This document shows positions 41,771 to 49,428 of a DNA stretch of 64,000 nucleotides, piece by piece; position 1 is the first letter of the stretch, and each line of letters opens with the position of its first letter. This DNA comes from a virus, in IMG/VR virus record IMGVR_UViG_3300044712_000998, positions 1 to 64,000 of that record; one strand, 5' to 3'. A program made the position numbers and the translations under genes. The notes below the pieces were generated by a model. That model made no database searches. It had not been told where the DNA came from and saw only the letters and a list, made by a program, of their open reading frames with translations.

Positions 41771-42379
41771 TCAAGAGCCGTTAGCAGGTGAATCGGGCTC
41801 CGGCTTCGGAATCGGGCCCCACTTCTTCAGGGGGCACTCGGAGCCCGCGATCTTCAGCTTTACCCCAGAGCACCCGCACTTCTGGCACTTCCCCATCCCG
41901 TTGTAGCCCTCACCGCGCCAGAACTCGCAGCCCTCGCAGATCACCTTACGAGCGGCGACTTGCTCCTCGGTGGCCATCCGGAACCCATCCTTGGCCCAGT
42001 CGAAGACAGCTCCAGCCAACGTCCTGGCCTTCTTCATCAGACCAGGCTCACCGGGGTCCCGTCGCATCCCGCTCGGCGGCCTGAGCTCCTTGGCGAAGAC
42101 CTCGGCATCCAGGACAACGGTCTCCACGGTGTACGGTTCCACCAAGCTGAGATAGGCGACCTCGTTCCGCTTGGGATCATACGGAATCACGATGCAGCCC
42201 CGATGCCGGGTAAACCTGAACTGGCGCGTCTTGACCTTCTCAGCGATCGTGGGCCACATGAACACGATGAACCGGCACAGCCCGCAACTCGGGGCCGCTG
42301 GGATATCGTCGATCCGTTCCGTTGTCTTTACCGACGTGAACGTGAGCAGGCCCGCGAGGTTGTCGAGAAGCGGCTGCAT
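41771..42379 (-). CDS. Protein with C-terminal Cys-rich zinc domain
   Basis: A 202-residue protein. A first Cys pair (SCGLC, residues 32 and 35) precedes a beta-rich domain. The last 60 residues carry six Cys (148, 151, 165, 168, 170, 182) as CEGCEFW, then KCQKCGC, then ECPLKKW. This is the pattern of a small zinc domain I have seen in many phage proteins of unknown function (CxxC, CxxCGC, CPxxKW). The stop overlaps its upstream neighbour's start and TAATG couples it to the Cys-rich gene. Role unknown. Confidence 0.6.
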   Translation of the reverse strand: MQPLLDNLAGLLTFTSVKTTERIDDIPAAPSCGLCRFIVFMWPTIAEKVKTRQFRFTRHRGCIVIPYDPKRNEVAYLSLVEPYTVETVVLDAEVFAKELRPPSGMRRDPGEPGLMKKARTLAGAVFDWAKDGFRMATEEQVAARKVICEGCEFWRGEGYNGMGKCQKCGCSGVKLKIAGSECPLKKWGPIPKPEPDSPANGS

Positions 42380-43446
42380 TACGCGATCGAAGCCGATGTA
42401 GTCCAGTCGATCGAGTTCGAGTACTGCCTCGTGGCGCAGTAATCCTCGGCATAGAACTCATCGCAGCCACGGTAATACCCGAACATGTTGAGACACGACG
42501 ACGAATACGTCGCCACGCACTGCGTCTTATAGAAGCCGTCTGGAAGGCAGCCTGAGAACGCTCCGGTGCACTCCCCAGATTCGACACGAAGCCTGAAGAA
42601 CTGGAACACCCCGGAGCCCGGGAACCCGACGTACTCTAAGTCGTACCAGAACCCGGAGGGGTCGCAGACCACCTTGAAGTTCTGCGCCTGTGCCGGGTTC
42701 GTGTACGCATAGGCCGGGCTATCGAAGTCGTAGCACTCCGGGGCCGGCGGATCCGGCGGCCAGGCTTCCTCGTAGACATCGCTGGCTGCCCAGCTGCCTG
42801 TGAAAATGCCACCGCCGCTGTAGGTGCCGGTGTACACCGAGGTCTGCTTCCGGAACCAGCCGGCGTCGGACTCGTACCTCGTCGATGTGATCGTCAGCGT
42901 CTTCCCGGCGTACTGGGTATCGAAGTTACAGCACCCACAGAGGTCACTGCAGTCCACGAGCTGGTTGTGGGGCCCGCTGATGAGCTCCATGAGCACCGAT
43001 GACTCCAGGCCCGTCGGGATGCAGGTTCCGCCGGGACCGGGGACCTCAGTGGGCTGGAGCTGGACACACTGCGTTGTGATCAGACCAGGTGTGCCGGTGC
43101 AGTTATCGGTCGCGTACTCCGTATACCTGATGCAGTACCACGGCGGGCACACCGCCAAGCAGCCCCCGCTGTCCGTGAATGGGCCGCTGACGTACGCGAC
43201 GTAGGAACTCGCGTAACCGGGTTCAAACCCCGGAATGCAGGCCGGCAGGGCATCGATGAAACCCTGAGTGAGCTGCTTGCAGGTCAGGTACTCCGGATAC
43301 GGGCTCCCGATGCAGTCCGGGTTCTCGTAGTTCTTTACGCTGACGCAGTACCACTGGAGGTCATCGCAGCTGCACGCGGGACCATCTGGGCAGATGTTTT
43401 CGCAGCATCCCCCGTTGGCGAAGTCACGCCGGAACCGGATCCCCAT
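42379..43446 (-). CDS. Extremely Cys/Tyr-rich surface-type protein, 355 aa
   Basis: The protein has about 36 Cys, many in pairs or close groups (GCCENIC, CGCC, CCNF), plus a high content of Tyr, Gly, Ser and Pro. I see no signal peptide, metal-binding array or repeat of fixed length. The Cys could form disulphides in the virion after exposure, or bind metals. It is the last of a group of adhesin-like genes (42.4-47.8 kb). Few phage proteins resemble this composition, and I recognise no family. Confidence 0.6.
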   Translation of the reverse strand: MGIRFRRDFANGGCCENICPDGPACSCDDLQWYCVSVKNYENPDCIGSPYPEYLTCKQLTQGFIDALPACIPGFEPGYASSYVAYVSGPFTDSGGCLAVCPPWYCIRYTEYATDNCTGTPGLITTQCVQLQPTEVPGPGGTCIPTGLESSVLMELISGPHNQLVDCSDLCGCCNFDTQYAGKTLTITSTRYESDAGWFRKQTSVYTGTYSGGGIFTGSWAASDVYEEAWPPDPPAPECYDFDSPAYAYTNPAQAQNFKVVCDPSGFWYDLEYVGFPGSGVFQFFRLRVESGECTGAFSGCLPDGFYKTQCVATYSSSCLNMFGYYRGCDEFYAEDYCATRQYSNSIDWTTSASIA

Positions 43447-43449
43447 GGC

Positions 43450-45954
43450 TTAGATGTTCCCACGGCAGGTAATGCACCACCGCCTGTTGACGCGCTGGAC
43501 CCGGATCGTGCACGGCATGTCGTTGTCGAGGCCAAGGGTCTCGACATCCGATGGCGTCGCGTTCTCGCCGCTGACCTGGGGGAGCTCGGGTTCACAGTCA
43601 AAGCAGGGGCACTTCTCAGCACTGGGCGCCGCGACGCCGCGGTCGACGTACATCGCGCTGAGCAACTTGACGTTCTTGCAGTTCTCTTCCCACTCCACGT
43701 CGGCCTGATAGGTGATGCAGAACTCGTCGATACCCTCACAGCAGTCCCTGGGGATCGAGATCCGGCCCGTGGCCTTGACGATTTTGTCCTCACCGGGGTG
43801 ATTCAGGAACTTGTACTTCACGTCGCACTTCGGGTCCGTGGCCTCGGTGAGCAACGTGATCGCTCCGGCATCCGTGGCGACCTTGAGGACCTCAGCCGTG
43901 ATGGTGTCCGAGTTCAGGGTGACCTCGACCTCTTCGGAGGCACATGAGGTCACCAGGGTGATGTTGGAGACCCCGACAACCGATGTCACGAACTTGCTGA
44001 CCGTGGTCAGGATTTCCGTGGGCAGGTTGATGACGACCTCCGAGGTCGCCTGCATCGCGGTGATGTCGACCTTCGCGATGTCGTAGTTGGTGATTGGCTG
44101 ACCAAAAAGAACCTTGAGATAATTGATCTCTGAAGTACCGGCATCCGTGACGAAATTACGGGTCGTCTGACCAAGCGACGTAATCACGATAACGTTGGTT
44201 CCAATAGCCTCGGTAACGACCCCTACAGCGGTAACCCCGGCATCAGCTGTGGAAATTGAGGTAACCACGTTGACGACCTGCTCGTTACCACCTTCGTCGC
44301 AGTACGTGATCGCGACGACGCCGTACCCGAGGAGCCATTTGGCCCCGGCTGGGACACTGACGACATCGATGTTGGACCCGTTGACCGCCGTGATGACGTA
44401 CTTGGCTTCGGTTCCGATGGTCTGAAGCGTGACCCCTGAATCGTAGAGCAGCGACGTCAGACCTGCAAAATTGGACCCAGTCCATACGTCGCTCGCGATG
44501 AACTGCATCATATCCGTAATGGTCTGCTGCGACCAGAACGGCAGGGACCATTCCGCGGTCCGAATCGATGTCGGGAACGTCCACGTCGCGTACTGCGCCG
44601 AGGTCGGCAGGAAGTCGAACGTCGTGGTATCAAACGACGTCAGCATGGTCAGCGTCGTTGACGTGATCGTCGACGGAATCGTGATCGTTGTCATCGTCAC
44701 CAGCCAGGTGTCGAAGAAGCTCACGGGGAGCTCTCGCTGGCTCGGCTTGATGATGTCCTCGGCGACGTAGTAATCCTCGAAGTCGGGGCGAACCACGGCC
44801 TTGCAGGGGTTCTCCTGGCAGTCCTCCTGGCACGGTGGCAGATACAGGCAGACCTGATTGTCGAAGCCGGGGACGTTGCCCTCCCAGAGCCCGACATCGC
44901 TGGGGCTGACGTCGGGACCCGCGGACGCCGCGATGACGACATCCGCGGAGCCGCAGCAGGCCGCGGCACCGGAGAGCCGCGCCGGGAACCCGTTGGCGTA
45001 CTTGCTCAGGACGTTGCAAGGATCGATGTCGAACAGCTTGTCGATGGGCAAGAGTTCCAACGGCACCGTGGAGCCGAAGACCTCCATGCAGGCCATCCAG
45101 ACCTTGGCCTCCTTGGTACACGTCGCACAGCCACAGATCTTCAGCTTGAGCAGCACGAAGGGGTGCGTGCACCTAACTGGGAACACCAGGGTGTTGTTGA
45201 CCGCGAAGGAGGCCTGGTCGCCCTGGAACTCGCCACACTGGGCACCAGCGTTGCAGATGTCGGCGAAGACCAGGGCATCGTTGAGCTCAGCGGCGCCGCC
45301 ACTGGTGTCGTCGCCGCCACCGCTGTCACCCTCTTTGACCTCGGTGCAGTCGCACGGCAGGTCGTAGTCCTCGAGCTCGGGGAGCTCGCCGCCGGGCTCC
45401 GATGCCGTCTTCGGGGCGGGCTCCGGGCAGAACGATGTCGTCGTCCCCGATGTCGTCGGGGTCTCCTCGGTTTCATCGGGCTCCGTGTAGAACCCCAGGG
45501 CGCCGGCCCCGATGGACACCGTGACGCGCTGCTTCCCGTTGATCGAGATCGGGTCCTCCATCGCGATGACGAGGAGGCGGCCGGTCAACGCGACGACATC
45601 ACCACCGCTGATCTTGGACTTATTGAGTAGGACAACCGGCTTGTTGAAGACGACCAGGATCTCCCGCAGCGACATCGGGGAGACACCGGCCCAGACCACC
45701 CATGGCCTCTTACCGTCGGCTTCGGCGGCACCGCTGAGGAGCCCATCTGGTGTCGAGAACGTGATCTTGGGGCCCTCGGACACGACCCCGTTCTCATCAC
45801 ACTTCGTTCCGGTGACGCCACCGCTGACGCGTTCGAAGCGAGCCCAGGCGTCACCGTTGGGATCGATGGAATCACCGCGACCAGCACCCCCGGTGTTGGC
45901 GAACTGCCAGTCGCCGCCGTCATCGTTGGTGATGTAGCCGTCAGTGAGAGCCAC
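43450..45954 (-). CDS. Large Cys-containing structural/adhesin protein, 834 aa
   Basis: GTG start at 45954 with AGGGG upstream. The N-terminal 150 residues are beta-rich with GDWQFANTGGAGRGD. An acidic linker (ETEETPTTSG) leads to a Cys-rich centre (about 195-420, including CGCATCTK and CCGSADV). Residues about 430-720 form a long Thr/Ile/Val repeat-like beta region (TTLTMLTSFDTTTF, VVTSISTADAGV), and the C-terminus is again Cys-rich. It lies next to the Cys-rich 355-residue protein and probably forms part of the same external structure. Confidence 0.6.
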   Translation of the reverse strand: MALTDGYITNDDGGDWQFANTGGAGRGDSIDPNGDAWARFERVSGGVTGTKCDENGVVSEGPKITFSTPDGLLSGAAEADGKRPWVVWAGVSPMSLREILVVFNKPVVLLNKSKISGGDVVALTGRLLVIAMEDPISINGKQRVTVSIGAGALGFYTEPDETEETPTTSGTTTSFCPEPAPKTASEPGGELPELEDYDLPCDCTEVKEGDSGGGDDTSGGAAELNDALVFADICNAGAQCGEFQGDQASFAVNNTLVFPVRCTHPFVLLKLKICGCATCTKEAKVWMACMEVFGSTVPLELLPIDKLFDIDPCNVLSKYANGFPARLSGAAACCGSADVVIAASAGPDVSPSDVGLWEGNVPGFDNQVCLYLPPCQEDCQENPCKAVVRPDFEDYYVAEDIIKPSQRELPVSFFDTWLVTMTTITIPSTITSTTLTMLTSFDTTTFDFLPTSAQYATWTFPTSIRTAEWSLPFWSQQTITDMMQFIASDVWTGSNFAGLTSLLYDSGVTLQTIGTEAKYVITAVNGSNIDVVSVPAGAKWLLGYGVVAITYCDEGGNEQVVNVVTSISTADAGVTAVGVVTEAIGTNVIVITSLGQTTRNFVTDAGTSEINYLKVLFGQPITNYDIAKVDITAMQATSEVVINLPTEILTTVSKFVTSVVGVSNITLVTSCASEEVEVTLNSDTITAEVLKVATDAGAITLLTEATDPKCDVKYKFLNHPGEDKIVKATGRISIPRDCCEGIDEFCITYQADVEWEENCKNVKLLSAMYVDRGVAAPSAEKCPCFDCEPELPQVSGENATPSDVETLGLDNDMPCTIRVQRVNRRWCITCRGNI

Positions 45955-45975
45955 TGGGTCCCCTAGGTGTCCACG

Positions 45976-46003
45976 ACACTAGCTGTGCTGCCCGAGTTGT
46001 CGA
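45976..46003 (-). promoter_or_regulatory. Weak candidate promoter
   Basis: On the minus strand TCGACA (five of six matches to TTGACA, at 46003-45998) is followed after 16 bases by TAGTGT (three of six matches to TATAAT, at 45981-45976). It lies in the 54-bp gap before the 834-residue gene. The match is weak and could be chance. Confidence 0.25.
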
Positions 46004-46008
46004 GACGC

Positions 46009-46332
46009 TTAGACGTTGCCGAGCGTCGTCTTGATCAGGAGCCAGTAGTACAGCGTGGCGCCTGATCCCCCGCTCTGCTTGAACCAGGTGACCTGGTCAG
46101 CACTGATCACCGGGATGTCGAACCAGGTGTCCTTGATGCCGGGGACCTCGTTGACGGCGTTGTCCGCCGACGCGAAGGTGAAGTCGGCGGTCGTGTAGAC
46201 CCGCAGGGTCAGGGTGCCGACGTAGTCCGCGGGGAACGTCGGGGTCAGCTTGGTCCTGGTCCCCGTCAGCGTCGTGGACCCCGTGAGGTGCCCAGCAGGC
46301 AGGGTGTCCGTGAAGGTGTGGTAGCCAGGCAT
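46009..46332 (-). CDS. Small beta-rich structural protein, 107 aa
   Basis: AAGGAA precedes the ATG. The protein has an almost all-beta composition, Thr-rich (HLTGSTTLTGTRTKLTPTF), with a C-terminal Tyr/Trp strand. Small Thr/Gly/Val-rich proteins of this kind are often decoration or fibre-tip components. No family is recognised; its neighbours are adhesin-like. Confidence 0.55.
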   Translation of the reverse strand: MPGYHTFTDTLPAGHLTGSTTLTGTRTKLTPTFPADYVGTLTLRVYTTADFTFASADNAVNEVPGIKDTWFDIPVISADQVTWFKQSGGSGATLYYWLLIKTTLGNV

Positions 46333-46350
46333 GGGAGTTCCTTACGCGAA

Positions 46351-46662
46351 TCAGGATTCAAGCAGGGTGACGTTGACGGGATACGGGAGTCCCAGGGTGA
46401 CCTCGATGGACCCAAAGGCTTCCGGGAACATGGCGCGAATCGATGGGATACAGAAGGCACCCTCGATGGTCTCCTGAACGGGCCCCCACACCGTGGAGAC
46501 CTCAGTGCCGGGGACATCGGCTCCGTTGATGTCCTTGCCGACGACGCCGTTGCCGGGGACCGCCGTGTAGCCCCGAGCCAGGAGCGCGGCGCGCAGCATG
46601 GGCTCCAGGGCAACCAGTGCTGCCTCGGCCTCAGGGATCGTGTTGAAGAGGTAAGCCATCAT
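46351..46662 (-). CDS. Hypothetical protein, 103 aa
   Basis: A small alpha/beta protein. The N-terminal 45 residues are helical and Ala-rich, then a segment with GNGVVGKDINGADVPGTEV, and a Pro/Val-rich end. It overlaps the upstream adhesin gene by four bases (ATGA), so it is probably made with it, perhaps as a chaperone or small structural partner. Family unknown. Confidence 0.5.
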   Translation of the reverse strand: MMAYLFNTIPEAEAALVALEPMLRAALLARGYTAVPGNGVVGKDINGADVPGTEVSTVWGPVQETIEGAFCIPSIRAMFPEAFGSIEVTLGLPYPVNVTLLES

Positions 46663-47813
46663 ACGAGTGTCGGCGGTGCGGTTTTATAGGGGTGTGTGAT
46701 GGGCAGCTTGGCCGTAAGCCTGGCGCGCCACGCCAGGCAACCCTCGATCTTCTCGTTCTCGGCGTTCGTCCCGACACCGGAGAGCAGCAGGATCTCATGA
46801 ACCCGGGCGTTGATGCGCCCCGTTATCGTGCTGCCGTTCTGGATACCGATGCCGAGCGACAGGGAGTCCGTGTTCGACGTGTTCGTGTTGGGCCACCCGG
46901 CAACCGCGGTCGTCGGATACACGGTGCCATCGATACGTATGTTGACCTCACCAGAAGCCCCGCCCGTCAAGAACTTGGCGACATCGACACGGATGTGCGT
47001 GTTGAGATCCTCAGCCGGACCAGACGGAACCGCGGTCACGAAGGATCCCGCATCCAAGGGGCGGGCACCGACGTTGCGCTGGCCACCATTGGTGCCCGTC
47101 GAGTACCGCACCGCGACCGGGGTCGCCCCACTTGCGATGGACACATACCTGGTCTGGCTACCGACGAACGCGTCAGCCTTGTAGGCCATGGCGACGCGGT
47201 ACCCGGAAACATTCTTGCAGCGAGCCGCTGCGATTGTCTTACCGAGACCGTTGGTGCCGTTGAAGCTGATCGCTGGCCTGGTGCCATCCCAGCCTGTGGC
47301 GCTGTAGGTGGGCTGCAGGGCGAGCGTAGCTGCCGTGACGACATCCGATCCGAGGACATCGCGACGGCTTCCCCACTGCGCCACATTCGGGGCCAAGACG
47401 ATCGTGCTGGTGGCCTCGGCATCGAACCAGCCCTCGACACTCGCTGGGATCGCGAGGTACGGGCTCCACAGGGCGACCAGAGTGTTGGAGACCGCGTTCC
47501 CGAACCCAGCTGGATTCGAACCGATGGCGTTGCACCGGATGTCGTGGCCCTCGGCATCGAGCGTCACCAGGATCGTCGTGCTCTGCGAAGACCCGAACGA
47601 TATCCACTGCGCCAGGAAGGTGTCGTAGTACTCCCAGATATAGTCGATCTGCGTCGGCGAGTTCGCCCAGGTGCCCGGGACAACCGTCAGGGTGTACCCG
47701 ATGTAGCCGGTTCCCGAGATCGACGGTGGCGTCAGGGCAACTGGCGGCAACGGGGCCGCCGTGGCTCCAACGCTCTGTGTCGTCATGCCGATGAACGTAC
47801 CGATACCACGCAT
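46659..47813 (-). CDS. Ig-like/lectin-like adhesin, 384 aa
   Basis: The frame opens at GTG 47816 directly followed by ATG 47813; AGGA is spaced better for the ATG. Residues about 24-110 look like an immunoglobulin-type repeat (PSISGTGYIGYTLTVVPG, WANSPTQIDYIWEYY). Residues about 115-384 form a concanavalin/LamG-like jelly-roll region (VEGWFDAEATSTIVL, then SISFNGTNGLG-type sequence). This fits a carbohydrate-binding virion protein. It is the first gene after the terminator in transcription order. Confidence 0.65.
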   Translation of the reverse strand: MRGIGTFIGMTTQSVGATAAPLPPVALTPPSISGTGYIGYTLTVVPGTWANSPTQIDYIWEYYDTFLAQWISFGSSQSTTILVTLDAEGHDIRCNAIGSNPAGFGNAVSNTLVALWSPYLAIPASVEGWFDAEATSTIVLAPNVAQWGSRRDVLGSDVVTAATLALQPTYSATGWDGTRPAISFNGTNGLGKTIAAARCKNVSGYRVAMAYKADAFVGSQTRYVSIASGATPVAVRYSTGTNGGQRNVGARPLDAGSFVTAVPSGPAEDLNTHIRVDVAKFLTGGASGEVNIRIDGTVYPTTAVAGWPNTNTSNTDSLSLGIGIQNGSTITGRINARVHEILLLSGVGTNAENEKIEGCLAWRARLTAKLPITHPYKTAPPTLV

Positions 47814-47871
47814 CACGGCATCCTATCTAGTGGTCCGGAATCAGGAAGGGCTTCAGGTGGGAGGTCATAGC

Positions 47872-47908
47872 TAAAAAAAAAAGCCTTCATGGCAGCCCCG
47901 GGGGCTGC
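47872..47908 (-). terminator. Candidate rho-independent terminator
   Basis: On the minus strand a GC hairpin (GCAGCCCC and GGGGCTGC at 47908-47892, one base between arms) is followed after nine bases by ten T residues (47882-47873). The hairpin lies in the last codons of the 47887-48354 gene. The nine-base gap between stem and T-run is longer than usual, so efficiency is uncertain. It would separate the helix-turn-helix genes from the adhesin block. Confidence 0.5.
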
Positions 47909-48354
47909 TTGTATCCGTATCTGGGACGCTTCGGGAACATCCCGTACCTGGTCCGCATCTTGAAGATCAGGGCGAACAGGGTGTGTCGGAGCTCTCCGAT
48001 CCGACGTGAGATCTCCTTCAGGGTGTAGCCCTGTCGCCAGAGCTCGTTGGCCCAGGCGTACCGGCTCTCGTACGACTTCCGTGTCATCTCGATCCGCTCG
48101 GCGAGCCTGCGGACCCGGAGTACGACGAACGGGGCCGGCTCGATACCAGCGAAGACATCCCGTGCCGCGATCCGATTCGCGGCCTCGATCCCGGGGTCCA
48201 AGCTGGGCAGCTTGGTGACCGGCTTGGCCCGTTGGTCCTTCGGTGGTCCATGCTTGGCGACACGCTCCGCGATGACACGGCACCGCTGGATCATGTACGC
48301 GTTGGCGCGGAGCCCGTGGAACACGGACAACGCGGCTTCGGGGAGCTCGCTCAA
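47887..48354 (-). CDS. Helix-turn-helix protein paralogous to its upstream neighbour
   Basis: I choose TTG 48354, which overlaps the upstream stop as TTGA with AAGG 5 bases before it; the open frame extends to ATG 48396. The 155-residue protein has a C-terminal helix-turn-helix-like segment (WANELWRQGYTLKEISRRIG, then MRTRYG) aligned with the C-terminus of the next gene (WQALWDRGLTVPEMAAELG, MLRRRF). This supports common ancestry and DNA binding. The N-terminal half has Arg-rich helices. Possibly a regulator of phage transcription. Confidence 0.5.
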   Translation of the reverse strand: MSELPEAALSVFHGLRANAYMIQRCRVIAERVAKHGPPKDQRAKPVTKLPSLDPGIEAANRIAARDVFAGIEPAPFVVLRVRRLAERIEMTRKSYESRYAWANELWRQGYTLKEISRRIGELRHTLFALIFKMRTRYGMFPKRPRYGYKQPPGLP

Positions 48355-48962
48355 GACGCCTTGGTCCCGTAGGACTGCCGCCTGAGCTGGAACCAATCCG
48401 GGAACCGGCGCCGCAGCATGACGATACGAACGGACACCGAGCCTGGGGTCATCCCGAGTTCTGCGGCCATCTCAGGTACTGTGAGGCCACGATCCCAGAG
48501 CGCCTGCCAGCGCTGGTACTTCTCAAGGCGGGCTTCCTTCCTGGCCTGTGCCGCCAGTGCCTTGGCCTCGCTCTCCTGGGCTGCTCGGGCGATCCGGGTC
48601 ATCGCTTGGATCTGGCGTCCCGTTGGGGCCCCGAGGCGTTTCGCGATCTGCCGGACGCGCTCCCGGCTCAGCCCATACTTGATCCCGAGATCCCCAAACT
48701 TTTGGCGCCCAGCCATGAGCTCGGACTCGAGTTCGTTGAGCTCCTCCGCGGTCAGCTTGCACGAAGGGTGGTCCGAGCCGCGCGGGGCGCAGACTCCCTT
48801 CTTGCGGATCGGGATCCCCCGGCGGTGCAGGGTCCCCATCACGGTGGAGTACGCGCAGCCCACCATCTTGGCGACCTGGTTCGGCTGGAGGCCGTCCTGG
48901 TGGTAAAGCTTCACGATGAGGTCCTCGCGGGACCCACGCTGATTGGGCGGCTTGTGTTCCAT
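48351..48962 (-). CDS. Multi-HTH DNA-binding protein
   Basis: A 203-residue basic protein with three helix-turn-helix-like segments: about 25-50 (QPNQVAKMVGCAYSTVMGTL), about 90-112 (FGDLGIKYGLSRERVRQIAK, resembling sigma region 4) and about 160-186 (TVPEMAAELGMTPGSVSVRI). Such architecture suits a transcription regulator or terminator protein acting on DNA. The ATG lacks a clear ribosome site. Its reading frame would join the upstream gene's frame if one base were removed from a C4 run, so it may be the C-terminal part of a longer protein. Confidence 0.65.
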   Translation of the reverse strand: MEHKPPNQRGSREDLIVKLYHQDGLQPNQVAKMVGCAYSTVMGTLHRRGIPIRKKGVCAPRGSDHPSCKLTAEELNELESELMAGRQKFGDLGIKYGLSRERVRQIAKRLGAPTGRQIQAMTRIARAAQESEAKALAAQARKEARLEKYQRWQALWDRGLTVPEMAAELGMTPGSVSVRIVMLRRRFPDWFQLRRQSYGTKAS

Positions 48963-49383
48963 CGACGGTGTCCCAGGGGAGCTTGGGCAACTCTGTTGTC
49001 GGCCACCCGCGTTCGCGGAGATCCTTCAACCGAGCCGCTAGTTTCGTCCTGTTCTCCTTGAGTACGGCGGCCCGTTCGGTCCGCAGGGTCGTTCTGAGCC
49101 TATTGAGCCAACCAGGCCTGAAGCCTGGCTTCGGGAACTCCTCCGGTGGGAGCTCGGAGAGCTGGGCATCGATGGCATCGAGCCTTTTCCCCAGGAACCC
49201 AACGTAGGCGTTGTAAAGAGCAGCCACGGCATGCCGGGGCTCCTTGGTGTCCACGACGACGTGACCAGCGTCTGGGATCTGAGCCGTGAATCGGTACTGG
49301 TCGTCCGCCGTCTTGCGCAGCATCCAGTACCCCAACAGCTTGTTTCGCTGCGTGTACTCCGGGATGCGAAGCAACTCACCCAT
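48523..49383 (-). CDS. Likely frameshift-affected upstream part of HTH protein
   Basis: The ATG at 49383 opens a frame to a stop at 48523. Only the first ~140 residues read like a real protein (ELLRIPEYTQRNKLLGYWML, then a helical Arg/Lys-rich region). Beyond residue ~141 the composition becomes Arg/Pro/Gly-rich, typical of a wrong frame over the 48351-48962 gene. Dropping one C in CTCCCCTGG (C4 at 48976-48979) makes the frame continue smoothly into that gene. Either a sequencing indel or a programmed shift would give a ~343-residue fused protein. Confidence 0.5.
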   Translation of the reverse strand: MGELLRIPEYTQRNKLLGYWMLRKTADDQYRFTAQIPDAGHVVVDTKEPRHAVAALYNAYVGFLGKRLDAIDAQLSELPPEEFPKPGFRPGWLNRLRTTLRTERAAVLKENRTKLAARLKDLRERGWPTTELPKLPWDTVDGTQAAQSAWVPRGPHREALPPGRPPAEPGRQDGGLRVLHRDGDPAPPGDPDPQEGSLRPARLGPPFVQADRGGAQRTRVRAHGWAPKVWGSRDQVWAEPGARPADRETPRGPNGTPDPSDDPDRPSSPGERGQGTGGTGQEGSPP

Positions 49384-49391
49384 GGCTGGAT

Positions 49392-49419
49392 AAGCTACCC
49401 CTCATCCCGGAGTTCGCAA
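49392..49419 (-). promoter_or_regulatory. Weak candidate promoter
   Basis: On the minus strand TTGCGA (49419-49414), the same hexamer as in the better candidate at 9037-9042, is followed after 16 bases by TAGCTT (49397-49392; three of six matches to TATAAT). It lies in a 45-bp gap before the ATG at 49383. If used, its transcript would start very close to that ATG, and no ribosome site is visible there. Confidence 0.25.
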
Positions 49420-49428
49420 TGACCGCTA

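Noticed and set aside
46692-47870. Plus-strand 392-residue frame opposite the Ig/lectin-like gene.
   Set aside because: It ends at the terminator region and is Arg/Asp/Gly-rich without domain features; the minus-strand reading has adhesin features and a start with AGGA.
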